This document shows, piece by piece, positions 42,755-52,577 of a DNA stretch of 64,000 bases. Under the pieces are notes generated by a model that ran no database searches, was not told the origin of the DNA, and saw only the letters and a program-made list of their open reading frames with translations. The DNA comes from Bacteroidales bacterium UBA4116 (GTDB lineage Bacteria; Bacteroidota; Bacteroidia; Bacteroidales; Tannerellaceae): NCBI GenBank assembly GCA_002381645.1, contig DFXE01000020.1, positions 257,488 to 321,487 of the forward strand, read 5' to 3'. How positions within the stretch are numbered: position 1 is the stretch's first letter; every line of letters starts with the position of its first letter. The translations under genes and the position numbers were made by a program.

Positions 42755-43452
42755 GTTTAAAAAATTACATAGCCGGTTCACGAAAAGGGAAAGAAGCGCA
42801 TCATATCGAATTAGAAGCAATGAAAGACCTTTTTTTATCGGAAGCCCTTCAAGGTTATGACATTGTAAAAGACCATGATCATTTACAATATATCAAACGT
42901 ATTGAACAAAATATCGAAAGAAGAAATTCAAATAAATTCTCTTTATTGCAAATAACAAGCATTGCTGCAAGCTTGCTTGTTTTTATAGCTTTAGGTATTT
43001 ATTTTATGATGTATAAAAGTGCACCTTATTTTAATAATAGTGCTATTGCTTATACGGATGAAGTAAATTATGAAAAAACATTTGAATCTGCTTCGCTTTC
43101 AAATAAAATATCCGAGCCATTACCTTTACGTGTAAGTCATCAAATGGTAATACCGGAACCGGAGCCTTTTATCGATATACCGGTTACAGGCGAACCTAAA
43201 CCTATCCCGGGTATAAAAGCATTCAAAAAATATTTATATGAAAATCTATCTATTCCTGCTATCGATGAGTGTGGATTGGTAAAAGGCAAAGTGGTATTGG
43301 CCTTTAAAGTAAACGCAATAGGCCGGCCCTATAATATTAATATAATAGAATCATTATGTCCGAGCGCCGATCAGGAGGCATTACGTGTTATTCAGGAAGG
43401 CCCAAACTGGACAACAGGTGATAAAGAAGTATTCTGCACCATTAAATTCTGA
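42751..43452 (+). CDS. Membrane protein with TonB-like C-terminus, sigma-factor partner
   Basis: The 233-residue protein has a cytoplasmic N-terminus of about 70 residues and one membrane segment (about 71-90). A Pro-rich linker (I-P-E-P-E-P, G-E-P-K-P-I-P-G) leads to a TonB C-terminal-like fold (K-G-K-V-V-L-A-F-K-V-N-A-I-G-R-P). It is translationally coupled to the ECF sigma gene, the place of an anti-sigma factor. A combined anti-sigma and envelope-sensing role is plausible, but the N-terminus shows no recognised anti-sigma motif. Confidence 0.65.
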   Translation: MSLKNYIAGSRKGKEAHHIELEAMKDLFLSEALQGYDIVKDHDHLQYIKRIEQNIERRNSNKFSLLQITSIAASLLVFIALGIYFMMYKSAPYFNNSAIAYTDEVNYEKTFESASLSNKISEPLPLRVSHQMVIPEPEPFIDIPVTGEPKPIPGIKAFKKYLYENLSIPAIDECGLVKGKVVLAFKVNAIGRPYNINIIESLCPSADQEALRVIQEGPNWTTGDKEVFCTIKF

Positions 43453-43512
43453 ACTATTTATTTTAGATCAATGGTCATTGATCATAAAAGATGAAATAAT
43501 CACCATTCTTTT

Positions 43513-43541
43513 TTTGTTCTATTTATCTTTTTCTATCTTTG
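43513..43541 (+). promoter_or_regulatory. Promoter of GH51 gene
   Basis: TTTG (43513-43516) and TATCTTTG (43534-43541) form a -33/-7 pair with 17 bp between them. The predicted transcript starts about 45 bp upstream of the arabinofuranosidase ATG. Confidence 0.6.
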
Positions 43542-43591
43542 AAGTGTAAAACAATCACTTATGTTAACTTATTTACTCAAACAAATATATT

Positions 43592-45136
43592 ATGAAAACA
43601 CTTATTTACCTTGTATTAGCATTAGCCGCAATTACACTGCCTGTTTTCGGACAGCGGAATGCAAGTATGCGGATCTATCCCACGCAGGGAAGTCAACAAA
43701 TCAGCAAACATATTTACGGGCATTTTGCCGAGCATTTAGGCACATGTATTTACGGTGGACTTTGGGTTGGTCCCGATTCGGATATTCCCAACACAAAAGG
43801 ATACCGGAATGATGTATTAGAGGCATTGAAAAAATTACAAATCCCGAACCTTCGCTGGCCCGGCGGTTGCTTTGCTGATGAATATCACTGGATGGACGGT
43901 ATTGGGCCTCTATCTGATCGTCCGAAAATGGTAAATAACAACTGGGGTGGAACTATCGAGGATAATAGTTTCGGGACACACGAATTTCTTAATCTATGCG
44001 AATTATTGGGTTGTGAGCCCTATGTAAGTGCAAATGTTGGTAGTGGAAATGTGGAAGAAATGGCAAAATGGGTAGAATATATTACTTCGGAAGGAGACAG
44101 TCCAATGGCACGTTTACGCCGTCAAAACGGTAGAGAAAAAGCATGGAAGGTAAAATTCTGGGGTGTAGGGAATGAAAGCTGGGGATGCGGGGGAAGCATG
44201 CGACCGGAATATTATGCCGATTTATACCGTAGGTATGCTACTTACTGCCGGAATTATGATGGTAACCGGTTATTTAAAATAGCAAGCGGAGCAAGCGATT
44301 ATGACTACAACTGGACGGAGGTATTAATGAAAAATGTGGGTAACAGAATGGATGGCCTTTCACTGCATTATTATACGGTAACCGGATGGAGCGGAAGCAA
44401 AGGATCAGCTACTGATTTTAATGCGGATGACTACTACTGGACCATGGGTAAATGTCTGGAAATTGAAGATGTGATCCAGAAACACATAGCGATTATGGAT
44501 AAATACGATCCTGACAAAAAAGTAGGATTAATGCTTGACGAATGGGGAACCTGGTGGGATGAGGAACCGGGAACTATTAACGGTCATCTGTTCCAGCAAA
44601 ATACGATGCGCGATGCTTTTGTTGCAGCCCTTTCGCTAAATCTTTTTCATAAATATACAAACCGTCTAAAAATGACAAATATTGCCCAGATCGTAAATGT
44701 TTTACAGTCTATGATCTTAACAAACGGGAATAAAATGGTGTTAACTCCTACATATCATATTTTTGAAATGTTTAAAGTACATCAGGACGCAACCTATCTG
44801 CCAATGGATTTGATTTGCGATAAGCTAAAAGTCAGGGATAATCGTGAAGTTCCTTTGATCAGTGCTTCGGCTTCGAAAAATAGTAATGGAAATATTCATA
44901 TCACTCTCGCGAATGTCGACAACGACAAAATGAATAATATTTCAATTGACTTACAGAATGTTTCAATAAAAACAGTAAATGGACGTATCCTTACGTCTCC
45001 CTCAATAAACGATCACAATACATTTGAAAATCCGAATAAAGTAAAACCCGAAAATTTTAACGGCGCAAAGATCGAGAAAGGTAAACTGAAAGTTGTTCTA
45101 CCTGCGAAATCAATTGTAGTATTAGAAATAAAATAA
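43592..45136 (+). CDS. Alpha-L-arabinofuranosidase, GH51
   Basis: The 514-residue enzyme starts with a signal peptide (L-V-L-A-L-A-A-I-T-L-P-V-F-G-Q). GH51 features are clear: G-H-F-A-E-H-L-G, L-R-W-P-G-G-C-F-A-D-E-Y-H-W, acid/base Glu195 in G-N-E-S-W, and nucleophile Glu317 in D-E-W-G-T-W-W. A C-terminal beta domain ends the protein. It removes arabinofuranosyl residues from plant polysaccharides in the periplasm. It stands alone between the sigma-factor pair and a convergent response regulator; no SusCD pair is adjacent. Confidence 0.93.
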   Translation: MKTLIYLVLALAAITLPVFGQRNASMRIYPTQGSQQISKHIYGHFAEHLGTCIYGGLWVGPDSDIPNTKGYRNDVLEALKKLQIPNLRWPGGCFADEYHWMDGIGPLSDRPKMVNNNWGGTIEDNSFGTHEFLNLCELLGCEPYVSANVGSGNVEEMAKWVEYITSEGDSPMARLRRQNGREKAWKVKFWGVGNESWGCGGSMRPEYYADLYRRYATYCRNYDGNRLFKIASGASDYDYNWTEVLMKNVGNRMDGLSLHYYTVTGWSGSKGSATDFNADDYYWTMGKCLEIEDVIQKHIAIMDKYDPDKKVGLMLDEWGTWWDEEPGTINGHLFQQNTMRDAFVAALSLNLFHKYTNRLKMTNIAQIVNVLQSMILTNGNKMVLTPTYHIFEMFKVHQDATYLPMDLICDKLKVRDNREVPLISASASKNSNGNIHITLANVDNDKMNNISIDLQNVSIKTVNGRILTSPSINDHNTFENPNKVKPENFNGAKIEKGKLKVVLPAKSIVVLEIK

Positions 45137-45142
45137 CATCAA

Positions 45143-45178
45143 CAGAGGGATTAACAGCAAACGCCGTTAATCCCTCTG
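45143..45178. terminator. Bidirectional terminator
   Basis: A perfect 13-bp inverted repeat, CAGAGGGATTAAC and GTTAATCCCTCTG, with a 10-base loop lies between convergent genes. T-rich DNA flanks it on both strands, so it can stop GH51 and response-regulator transcripts. Confidence 0.85.
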
Positions 45179-45181
45179 ATT

Positions 45182-45874
45182 TTACTGATTTGTCAGTAAC
45201 TTATACCCCTTTCCATGAACATTGATAATTGCTATTGAATCATCTTCTTTTAAAAGCCTTCTCAGCTTAGTAATATATACATCCATACTACGGGCATTAT
45301 AAAAAGAATCATTCTTCCATACATTTTTCAGAACGTCTTCCCTTACAACCAATATATTCATATTTTCACACATAAATTTAAGAAGATCACATTCTTTTGT
45401 TGTAAGTTTTGTGTTTTTTCCTCCGATCGACAACGTCTGTTTATGGGTATCGAATGTATATTTTCCTAACTTATAAACCTGATCATCCTGGGATTTTACT
45501 CCATGAGTACGTCTCAATATTGCCATAATCCTCATATATAATTCTTCCAGAATAAAAGGCTTACGGATAAAATCGTCTGCCCCGGTCCGATAAGCCTCCG
45601 TAAGAATTTCAATGGTAGGATGCGCACCCATAAAAATCAACACCGTATTACTGTTGTTTAATTTTATTTTTTTAGCTAATGAAAAATCCTTATCCGGAAA
45701 TTGACTGAGACTGATGAGACAAATGGTAAAATTCTCATCTACAAATGCCTTGTATGCATCTTCATGATCCGAATATGTACCTGATGATATATTACCCATA
45801 TGCATATACTCCTGCAACATAGAGCCGACATTTTCGTCTTGTTCAAAAAGGAGAATACTGAACTTCTCTTTCAT
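45182..45874 (-). CDS. OmpR-family response regulator lacking phosphoacceptor Asp
   Basis: The 230-residue protein has a receiver domain (1-120) and a winged-helix domain (about 130-228, with M-D-V-Y-I-T-K-L-R and G-K-G-Y-K-L). The acidic pocket is E-Q-D-E and the conserved Lys is Lys105 in R-K-P-F. Where the phosphorylated Asp should stand, residues 51-60 read I-C-L-I-S-L-S-Q-F-P without Asp. It may act independently of phosphorylation. No histidine kinase is adjacent. It lies 17 bp after the STM3941-like gene and may belong to the efflux operon. Confidence 0.85.
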   Translation of the reverse strand: MKEKFSILLFEQDENVGSMLQEYMHMGNISSGTYSDHEDAYKAFVDENFTICLISLSQFPDKDFSLAKKIKLNNSNTVLIFMGAHPTIEILTEAYRTGADDFIRKPFILEELYMRIMAILRRTHGVKSQDDQVYKLGKYTFDTHKQTLSIGGKNTKLTTKECDLLKFMCENMNILVVREDVLKNVWKNDSFYNARSMDVYITKLRRLLKEDDSIAIINVHGKGYKLLTNQ

Positions 45875-45891
45875 AGTATCTGAATTATTAG

Positions 45892-46449
45892 TTATGATTC
45901 GGTTCGATGCGTTTCCTTATACTGATTATATTTAAGATAGACTGCATCTTTAAGTTCGTCAAAGGTACAATTTAATGCGCGATTTGAAAAACAAATCGGA
46001 GAACCATAATACTGTAATTTTAATTCCAACGACCGGCGTTTGCTGAGAGAAGGCTCCTGACGGATATATTCATTCGGATTAACAACCTTCAATACTACGT
46101 ATTTACCTTTGGGATTTCCTATCTCACTCATAATCTTAACCTGTTCAACATCTTTCCAAAGAACAGTTCCGATATTATTACCTGTAGATATATCATTAAT
46201 ACCTTCATCAGAAATATACATAGCTGTAAAGCGTTCTTTTCTGAGGTGAATAAAACTTCCCAAACAAAATAACGTAAAGCCAAACGATACGATACATAAA
46301 CAAAGCATTATCATCTTTCCCCCCCCAAATTTCAGTATATTGAACAGGTAAAGTTCGATAAATCCAAACAATGCAGAAAGGAAAGTACCCAAAAGCAGTC
46401 TTTTTGTTTTCTTTCTTGTTAAAGTAAATTTAATGACATTCGGAATCAT
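45892..46449 (-). CDS. STM3941-like membrane protein
   Basis: The start at ATG 46449 lies 4 bp after the PG0541-like stop; longer frames up to 46566 would overlap it. The 185-residue protein has two membrane segments (about residues 19-38 and 47-67) followed by a PH-like beta domain (F-T-A-M-Y-I-S-D-E-G-I, V-L-W-K-D-V-E-Q-V-K-I). This pattern matches the STM3941 family of unknown function. Confidence 0.65.
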   Translation of the reverse strand: MIPNVIKFTLTRKKTKRLLLGTFLSALFGFIELYLFNILKFGGGKMIMLCLCIVSFGFTLFCLGSFIHLRKERFTAMYISDEGINDISTGNNIGTVLWKDVEQVKIMSEIGNPKGKYVVLKVVNPNEYIRQEPSLSKRRSLELKLQYYGSPICFSNRALNCTFDELKDAVYLKYNQYKETHRTES

Positions 46450-46453
46450 AACT

Positions 46454-46747
46454 TTATATTGATTGTTCAACATTCCAAACAAAAGCACGTAATCCCTGTG
46501 CTTCGGTTTGCATATCCAATTTATGCAACAAATCCAAAAAGTTAGTAACCTGCCTGTCTTCGACAATTGCCAGAATAGAGGAGTTTAGCGTTGGCCATGC
46601 ATGGCTTCCGAAATGAGGTTCGCCGGTTTTGCTTCCGCGTCCCTGCACTTCTTCCCAGTATGTAAATCCCCTTATGTTATTCCTGTCCATAATAGCCAGG
46701 ATCATCTCATAATATGCCTGATTGAATGATATAAATACAGCTTTCAT
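46454..46747 (-). CDS. PG0541-like transporter-associated protein
   Basis: With ATG 46747 the protein has 97 residues. It starts M-K-A-V-F-I-S-F-N-Q-A-Y and shows a ferredoxin-like alternation typical of PII-type folds, with G-R-G-S-K-T-G-E-P-H-F-G-S-H-A-W-P. Proteins of this kind follow RND efflux genes in Porphyromonas (PG0541) and relatives. A regulatory role in efflux is assumed but not shown. Confidence 0.75.
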   Translation of the reverse strand: MKAVFISFNQAYYEMILAIMDRNNIRGFTYWEEVQGRGSKTGEPHFGSHAWPTLNSSILAIVEDRQVTNFLDLLHKLDMQTEAQGLRAFVWNVEQSI

Positions 46748-46786
46748 TTTTTTATATTTAACGATTGATAATGAATAATGGACCAT

Positions 46787-46833
46787 GTTTAACGATTAAC
46801 GATCAATAATTTATTAACCGTTAACCATTAAAC
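46787..46833. repeat. Imperfect inverted repeat between RND and PG0541-like genes
   Basis: GTTTAACGATTAACG and CGTTAACCATTAAAC face each other across about 17 bp. A further copy of TTAACGATT lies just left, at about 46758. The element could slow or end transcription between the efflux genes and the small genes, or be a dispersed REP-like repeat. Confidence 0.5.
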
Positions 46834-46846
46834 ATTCATCCTTATT

Positions 46847-49800
46847 TTATAATTCCTCCAGATGGCGAAGTTTTACCAGTTTTCTACGCCTGCGCTTCAC
46901 ACCATTTGCAGCAAATATACAATACACTACCGGTACAAGAACCAAGGTAATTAATGTAGACACGGCAAGCCCCCAGGCAACTGTCATACCCATAGAGCGC
47001 CACATTTCAGCACCTTCACCCGTTCCCATTGCTAACGGCAACATACCTAATACAGTTGTCAGCGTAGTCATTAATACGGGACGAAGACGGGATTTACCTG
47101 CTGTTACAGCAGCAGTTATAATACTCATACCACGCTCCCGGCAAAGGATCATATAGTCGATAATTACGATACCGTTCTTCACCACTATACCCATCAACAT
47201 AATCAATCCGATCAATGCCATTACCCCCAATGGCGTTTGTGTAATCGATAATCCCATAACCACCCCGGTAATTGCAAAAGGAATGGTAAACATAATTACA
47301 AACGGGTCGACCAGAGATTCAAACTGAGCAGCCATTACAATAAACACAAGAATTATAATAAGTACCATCAATATACCTAAATCGCGGAATGTGTCCTGCT
47401 GATCTTCATAGGTACCGCCGATAGACCAGCTAACTTCTGCTGGAATATCAATATTTCCCATTTCCCTTGTAGCTGCCGCCACCACATCACTTAACGCAGC
47501 TCCTTGTGCAACTACAGCGGATACCGTAATTACACGTTCACGGTTTTTACGTTCAATCGTAGGCGGAGTCAGTCTTTCCACCACAGTACCTACATCCCGT
47601 ATACGAACGCCTTGCCCCTGATTATTGTACATCATAATATTTTCCAGATCTTCCAGTGATTGACGAAATTCCGGTGCATAACGTACGCGGATATCATACT
47701 CATCTCCATCTTCACGATATTGAGATGCTACTGATCCGTTTATACGATTACGTAAATACATAGAAGCCGTTGTTACATTTAAGCCATTTAATGCCAATTT
47801 TTCACGGTCGAAATCAACCTGATATTCCGGAATATAATCCTCACGGCTGATATTCACCTGCGAAACCGAATTGTCTCTTCTCATCTGTTCGGCTATTTGA
47901 TTAGCCACAGCGTCCGTTTGAGAGAAATCATAACCATAAATTTCAATATCTACACTGGTTTCGCCACCCATCGCTCCGGAACCACCACCTGCATTAACCT
48001 GGAACTTCTTTATTTCAGTGTATTCATTTAAGTCATTACGCATAAGGTCACAGATTTCAAGCAGTCCGCGATTACTTCCGCTCATTTCTTCACGTACACC
48101 TATACTATACAAACTGATATTAAATTCGATAATATGTGATCCGTTTGCACTTAATTGTGCGAACGTATTATCAGCGTCAGCTTGCCCCTCACTAAAGTTG
48201 ATTACTTCAATTTCGGGATATTTTTCCGTAAATTCTTTATTGATCTGCAGAGCAATTTCCCTTGTGATTTCCTGACGAGTACCAATCGGAAGTTCTATAT
48301 TTATACCAATACGTGAATTATCTTGTGTAGGAAAAAACTCTGTTTTAATAGTCGGCACCAACAACATACTTGCCGCGAAGATTAAAAATCCACCGGTAAT
48401 AATAGTCTTCCTGTGGCGTACACACCAGTTTAACAAACGTGCGTATAAAACATCAAGCTTATTCAACGCTTTTTCGATCGGCGTAAAGAAAAGGGTATAT
48501 AACTTTCCTTTCTTTGGATCGAGACGAAGCATCTGAGAACACAACATTGGAATAAGTGTCAGCGCCGCCAATGTAGACACGATCATAATAATACTTACGA
48601 TCCAGCCTAATTGTTTAAAGAGAATACCTGCAATACCTGTAACCATTGTCAAAGGAAGGAACACTGCCAACATAGTAAGTGTAGAAGCGATAACCGAAAT
48701 AGCCACCTCATTGGTCGCATGTACGGCTGCCTGTTTAGGTTTACTACCCCGTTCAATATGTGTCGTCACATTTTCCAATACCACAATTGCATCATCCACT
48801 ACCATACCGATGGCAATAGACAGCGAACTCAGTGATATGATGTTCAGTGTATTTCCCGACATCAACAGGTAACCAAAGGCGGCTATCAAAGAAATAGGAA
48901 TAGTGAGAATGATAATAAAGGTTGCCCTCCATCTTCCTAAGAAGAGGAATACTACGATCATTACGATAAGGAAAGTAAGTCCGATGGTCTCAACCAAACT
49001 ATCAATCGTATTCAGGATATTTGTGGATGTGTCCACAATCACACCCAACTTCACATCGGAAGGTAATTGTGACTGCAATTCGGGCAGTCTATCCTGAACA
49101 GCTTTTGAAATGTTTACAGAGTTTGCACCTGACTGTTTCTGAACGATGATCATACCACCTTTCAAACCATTATTAAACGTTTCCTGCATACGTTCTTCTA
49201 CCGTATCATCAACCCGTGCTACATCACGTAAATAAACCGTCTTTCCATTCTGGTTCCCGATTACAAGATCCAACATCTGGTCAGCATTGGTAAACTCCCC
49301 CTGTACACGGAGGGAATAGGTATTAGAACCGATATCAATTGTACCTCCAGGGGTATTCCTGTTCTCTTGGGCGATAATATTAGATATACTTTCAATTGAT
49401 TGGCCGTATGCCTCCAGTTTGTACGGATCGCAATAAACCTGGACTTCTCGGATAGGAGTACCGGCAATAGAAACCGCACCTACACCGCTGATACGTGCCA
49501 AAGGGTTGGCTACCCTGTCATCCAGAATCTTATAAAGCGCATTGGTGCTTTCGTCCGCAGTTACCGAAAGCAAAAGAATCGGAATATTTTCTGTACCGAA
49601 CTTGAATATGGTCGGATTTTCTGCATCATCCGGTAGTACAGACCTTACCATGTCCAATTTATCCCGGACATCGTTAGTAGCTACGTCAATATCGGTTCCA
49701 TATTCAAATTCAAGCATGATTATGGATATATTCTCTTTAGACTGTGAAGTAATATTCTTCAAATCGCTGACACTATTCAGTGTATTCTCTAACGGTCGAG

Positions 49801-49990
49801 AAAGGTTTGTTTCAATATCTGCAGCACTTGCACCGGGATAAGCGGTCATTACCAAAATTACATTTGACTCTATTTCGGGTAGCAAGTCGACAGCTAAGCG
49901 GGTTAAAGAAAAAAGACCTAAAATTACTACAGCCACAAACACAAGAGCAGTAGTAACCGGCTTTTTTACCGCGGTTGCATATAAACTCAT
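46847..49990 (-). CDS. RND efflux permease, HAE-1/AcrB family
   Basis: The 1047-residue inner-membrane protein has the AcrB layout: 12 membrane segments in two halves with large periplasmic loops. The proton relay pair is in G-M-V-V-D-D-A-I-V-V-L-E-N (about residues 399-400), and the second half has G-I-V-V-K-N-G-I-V-I-I-D. It would export drugs, bile acids or other amphiphiles, driven by the proton gradient. It lies 15 bp after the adaptor gene in a TetR-TolC-MFP-RND operon. Substrates cannot be deduced. Confidence 0.92.
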   Translation of the reverse strand: MSLYATAVKKPVTTALVFVAVVILGLFSLTRLAVDLLPEIESNVILVMTAYPGASAADIETNLSRPLENTLNSVSDLKNITSQSKENISIIMLEFEYGTDIDVATNDVRDKLDMVRSVLPDDAENPTIFKFGTENIPILLLSVTADESTNALYKILDDRVANPLARISGVGAVSIAGTPIREVQVYCDPYKLEAYGQSIESISNIIAQENRNTPGGTIDIGSNTYSLRVQGEFTNADQMLDLVIGNQNGKTVYLRDVARVDDTVEERMQETFNNGLKGGMIIVQKQSGANSVNISKAVQDRLPELQSQLPSDVKLGVIVDTSTNILNTIDSLVETIGLTFLIVMIVVFLFLGRWRATFIIILTIPISLIAAFGYLLMSGNTLNIISLSSLSIAIGMVVDDAIVVLENVTTHIERGSKPKQAAVHATNEVAISVIASTLTMLAVFLPLTMVTGIAGILFKQLGWIVSIIMIVSTLAALTLIPMLCSQMLRLDPKKGKLYTLFFTPIEKALNKLDVLYARLLNWCVRHRKTIITGGFLIFAASMLLVPTIKTEFFPTQDNSRIGINIELPIGTRQEITREIALQINKEFTEKYPEIEVINFSEGQADADNTFAQLSANGSHIIEFNISLYSIGVREEMSGSNRGLLEICDLMRNDLNEYTEIKKFQVNAGGGSGAMGGETSVDIEIYGYDFSQTDAVANQIAEQMRRDNSVSQVNISREDYIPEYQVDFDREKLALNGLNVTTASMYLRNRINGSVASQYREDGDEYDIRVRYAPEFRQSLEDLENIMMYNNQGQGVRIRDVGTVVERLTPPTIERKNRERVITVSAVVAQGAALSDVVAAATREMGNIDIPAEVSWSIGGTYEDQQDTFRDLGILMVLIIILVFIVMAAQFESLVDPFVIMFTIPFAITGVVMGLSITQTPLGVMALIGLIMLMGIVVKNGIVIIDYMILCRERGMSIITAAVTAGKSRLRPVLMTTLTTVLGMLPLAMGTGEGAEMWRSMGMTVAWGLAVSTLITLVLVPVVYCIFAANGVKRRRRKLVKLRHLEEL

Positions 49991-50005
49991 ATTTTTTAAA
50001 TTTAC

Positions 50006-51025
50006 TTATTTTACAACTTCAACTTCCATTCCGTTTGTCAAACGGTTATGACCAGTAATTACTACCTTGTCACCATCTTCTACACCAGAAACAACCTCAT
50101 ACCTGTTACCCAAACGTTGACCTAATTGAACCAACTGATAACTAACCGTCCCATCATTTTTATATACATAAATATACCTGTCGCCGGAACCAGCTTGTTT
50201 AACTACCGCCTGATCAGGTGCCACAACACGCTGTACTGTACCGAAATTCATGGTTACCCTGGCAAACATTCCCGGACGCACCCGTTCATCATTATTATTC
50301 AGCCTTATCTCGACCTGGAAAGTACGTGTTGCAGGATCGATTGTCGGATATACCAAATGTACATATCCTTTGAATTCCTCATCACCATAAACATCTAACC
50401 GAACATTTACCTCCATTCCTTTTTTTACCTGGGTAAAAAAGCTTTCAGATACATTGACTATTAATTTTACAGGACGTATCTGTTCAACAACATATACAGG
50501 TAAAGCCCCCGAATACATATCGCCACTGTCGTAATTACGTGCTGTAACAATACCTGAAATCGGACTAACTAATGCATTGTTCTCCACAAGATTCTGTAAA
50601 GCCGTCCGATTCACATCCAAAGCAGTTTTTTGAGCATCCCAAGCTGATTTAGAAGCTCCACCTACTTTATATAGTTCATCTATCCGATTAAACTCAGTTT
50701 CAATATTTTGAAGCTGTATTCTTGCCTGTTCTAAAGCTGTTTCATCCATAGTAGCCAATAATTGACCGGCTCTTACCTGATCGCCCACCTCTACATGTAG
50801 TTTGGTTATTCTTGAGGGTGACTGCGGCGCTATCTGATTCGTAATATTCGCTTGAACAGTAGCGGTAAATTCACTTAACTGATCCACCTCTTGTCTGTGT
50901 ACCGTTTCAACCTTCACCTTTATTTTCTCCACTTCCGTAGTCGTTTCTTTCTTTTCGCCCGAGCAAGACATTAATACCAGAAATGCTGCTGCAGACATGA
51001 ATTTCAACACGTTACTTGTTTTCAT
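50006..51025 (-). CDS. RND periplasmic adaptor (membrane fusion lipoprotein)
   Basis: The start at ATG 51025 opens a lipoprotein signal ending L-M-S-C; an upstream frame start at 51055 adds ten residues before it. The 339-residue protein has a lipoyl-like half (S-P-S-R-I-T-K-L-H-V-E-V-G-D-Q-V), a helical hairpin, and a second half (V-S-P-I-S-G-I-V-T-A-R-N-Y). The beta-barrel end carries V-R-P-G-M-F-A-R-V. It bridges the permease and the TolC-like channel. Confidence 0.9.
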   Translation of the reverse strand: MKTSNVLKFMSAAAFLVLMSCSGEKKETTTEVEKIKVKVETVHRQEVDQLSEFTATVQANITNQIAPQSPSRITKLHVEVGDQVRAGQLLATMDETALEQARIQLQNIETEFNRIDELYKVGGASKSAWDAQKTALDVNRTALQNLVENNALVSPISGIVTARNYDSGDMYSGALPVYVVEQIRPVKLIVNVSESFFTQVKKGMEVNVRLDVYGDEEFKGYVHLVYPTIDPATRTFQVEIRLNNNDERVRPGMFARVTMNFGTVQRVVAPDQAVVKQAGSGDRYIYVYKNDGTVSYQLVQLGQRLGNRYEVVSGVEDGDKVVITGHNRLTNGMEVEVVK

Positions 51026-51057
51026 CTTATTGATATTTATTACGCTTGTTTCCATTT

Positions 51058-52533
51058 TTAATTTGCATGTTTTCCTATTGTTTTTTCTAAATCAGATTTA
51101 GCCACCATATAATCATAGATTGCCTGATTGAAATTTAACCGTGCCTGAGTCATGGCCAGTTCTGCATCATTCATTTCAAGCAAGGTTCCCGCACCAGTAT
51201 CGTAACGTTTCTGTGCAATCATATAACCACGTTCTGCCTGATCGACCCCTTTTTGCGCAGCATCGAAACGTTTAATGCAGGTATTCATATTATCAAGATA
51301 TTGTTTTACGGATAATCTGAGGTTCCTCTGCAAATCATCCCTTTGAAAAGCCAACTGATTCATTGTCACTTTTGTCTGGTTTATCGCCTGTACCTTACTT
51401 CCACCGGAAAAAATCGGAATGGAAATACTTATACCGATCATAGAATAGGGATTCCATTGATAATCTTTAAATCTAAAATCATTATTCATTGAAGTCCAAT
51501 TGTATAATCCACTCAATGAAACGGTAGGCAGAAAATCGAATTTTTGCAGTTGAAGCGTTTTCTTTAATTGCTGGCCCTGTATATCCAATTGCCTCAGATT
51601 TGTATTATCAACCAATGAAGTATCTGAAGTAGTAGTTAAATAATCTCCGTACATCTCAGATTGGAAGTCGGTTAATTGACCTTCACATTCAATAGGTATT
51701 TCCAAATCCATACCCAGAAGCGCTTTTAACTGCCATTTTACAAGATTTACAGCATTTTCGGCTTCAAGCATGCTTGGCTCTACATTTTTTACAGATACAT
51801 CTGCTCGTATCAGGTCGTATTCAGCAACTAATCCCTGTTCGTATTTTTGTTTGATATCCAGATAATTTTCCATGGCATTGTCATAGCTCTGCTTGAATAC
51901 CCGATAGGAATCATTCGCTAACAATACACTAAAGTAGCTTCTTTTAACCTGATTAGTCATATCAATTTTGGAAGAACGCGCCTGCTCAATAGCTAATTCC
52001 ACATCATCTCCGGTAATAGAAATACTTTTCCATAACGATGCATTTATAAGAGGCATGCCAACATTAAAGCCAAGGCTCCAGTTGTTATCACGTCCTACTT
52101 CAATACCTTCCCCTGAAGAATCAGGGAGTTTTGCAAGCTCTTTATTAACAGCATCTTGCACGGTTCCGGGTTTGTAACCCGGCAAATTTTCCGACAATAA
52201 ATTGTCGGCTGCATTAACAACAGGAGCATACATTCCGCTCATATCAAAAGCCCCATCCATATACATTACCTGTTTCTTTAATGTACGGTTATAATCGAAC
52301 CCAAAATTTACCTGAGGAAATAATGCAGCGTATGATCCTTTTTTAGCATATTTCTTTTTTTCAATTTCCTGGTTGGCAATTATCACAGTTGGATTATCAC
52401 TCATCGCAATTTCCAGGGCTTTGTCCAGGTCGAGCAATAATGTATCCTGAGCCTTCACCGGATTAAAAGCCAAAGACGGCAGCAATATTAAAGCCACCAG
52501 CATCATCTTTTGCCTAAATACTAATCGTTTCAT
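51058..52533 (-). CDS. TolC-family outer-membrane efflux protein
   Basis: The 491-residue protein has a signal peptide (to about residue 28, V-K-A-Q). Two helical repeat halves follow, with the outer-membrane efflux protein motifs L-D-K-A-L-E-I-A and Y-E-Q-G-L-V-A-E-Y-D-L (first half), and Y-D-T-G-A-G-T-L-L-E-M-N-D-A (second half). It would form the exit duct for the RND pump encoded next. It is the first transporter gene after the TetR regulator, 44 bp away. Confidence 0.9.
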   Translation of the reverse strand: MKRLVFRQKMMLVALILLPSLAFNPVKAQDTLLLDLDKALEIAMSDNPTVIIANQEIEKKKYAKKGSYAALFPQVNFGFDYNRTLKKQVMYMDGAFDMSGMYAPVVNAADNLLSENLPGYKPGTVQDAVNKELAKLPDSSGEGIEVGRDNNWSLGFNVGMPLINASLWKSISITGDDVELAIEQARSSKIDMTNQVKRSYFSVLLANDSYRVFKQSYDNAMENYLDIKQKYEQGLVAEYDLIRADVSVKNVEPSMLEAENAVNLVKWQLKALLGMDLEIPIECEGQLTDFQSEMYGDYLTTTSDTSLVDNTNLRQLDIQGQQLKKTLQLQKFDFLPTVSLSGLYNWTSMNNDFRFKDYQWNPYSMIGISISIPIFSGGSKVQAINQTKVTMNQLAFQRDDLQRNLRLSVKQYLDNMNTCIKRFDAAQKGVDQAERGYMIAQKRYDTGAGTLLEMNDAELAMTQARLNFNQAIYDYMVAKSDLEKTIGKHAN

Positions 52534-52577
52534 TTAAAATAGATTTGTTTTGAATATTAAATAACCTAACATCATAT

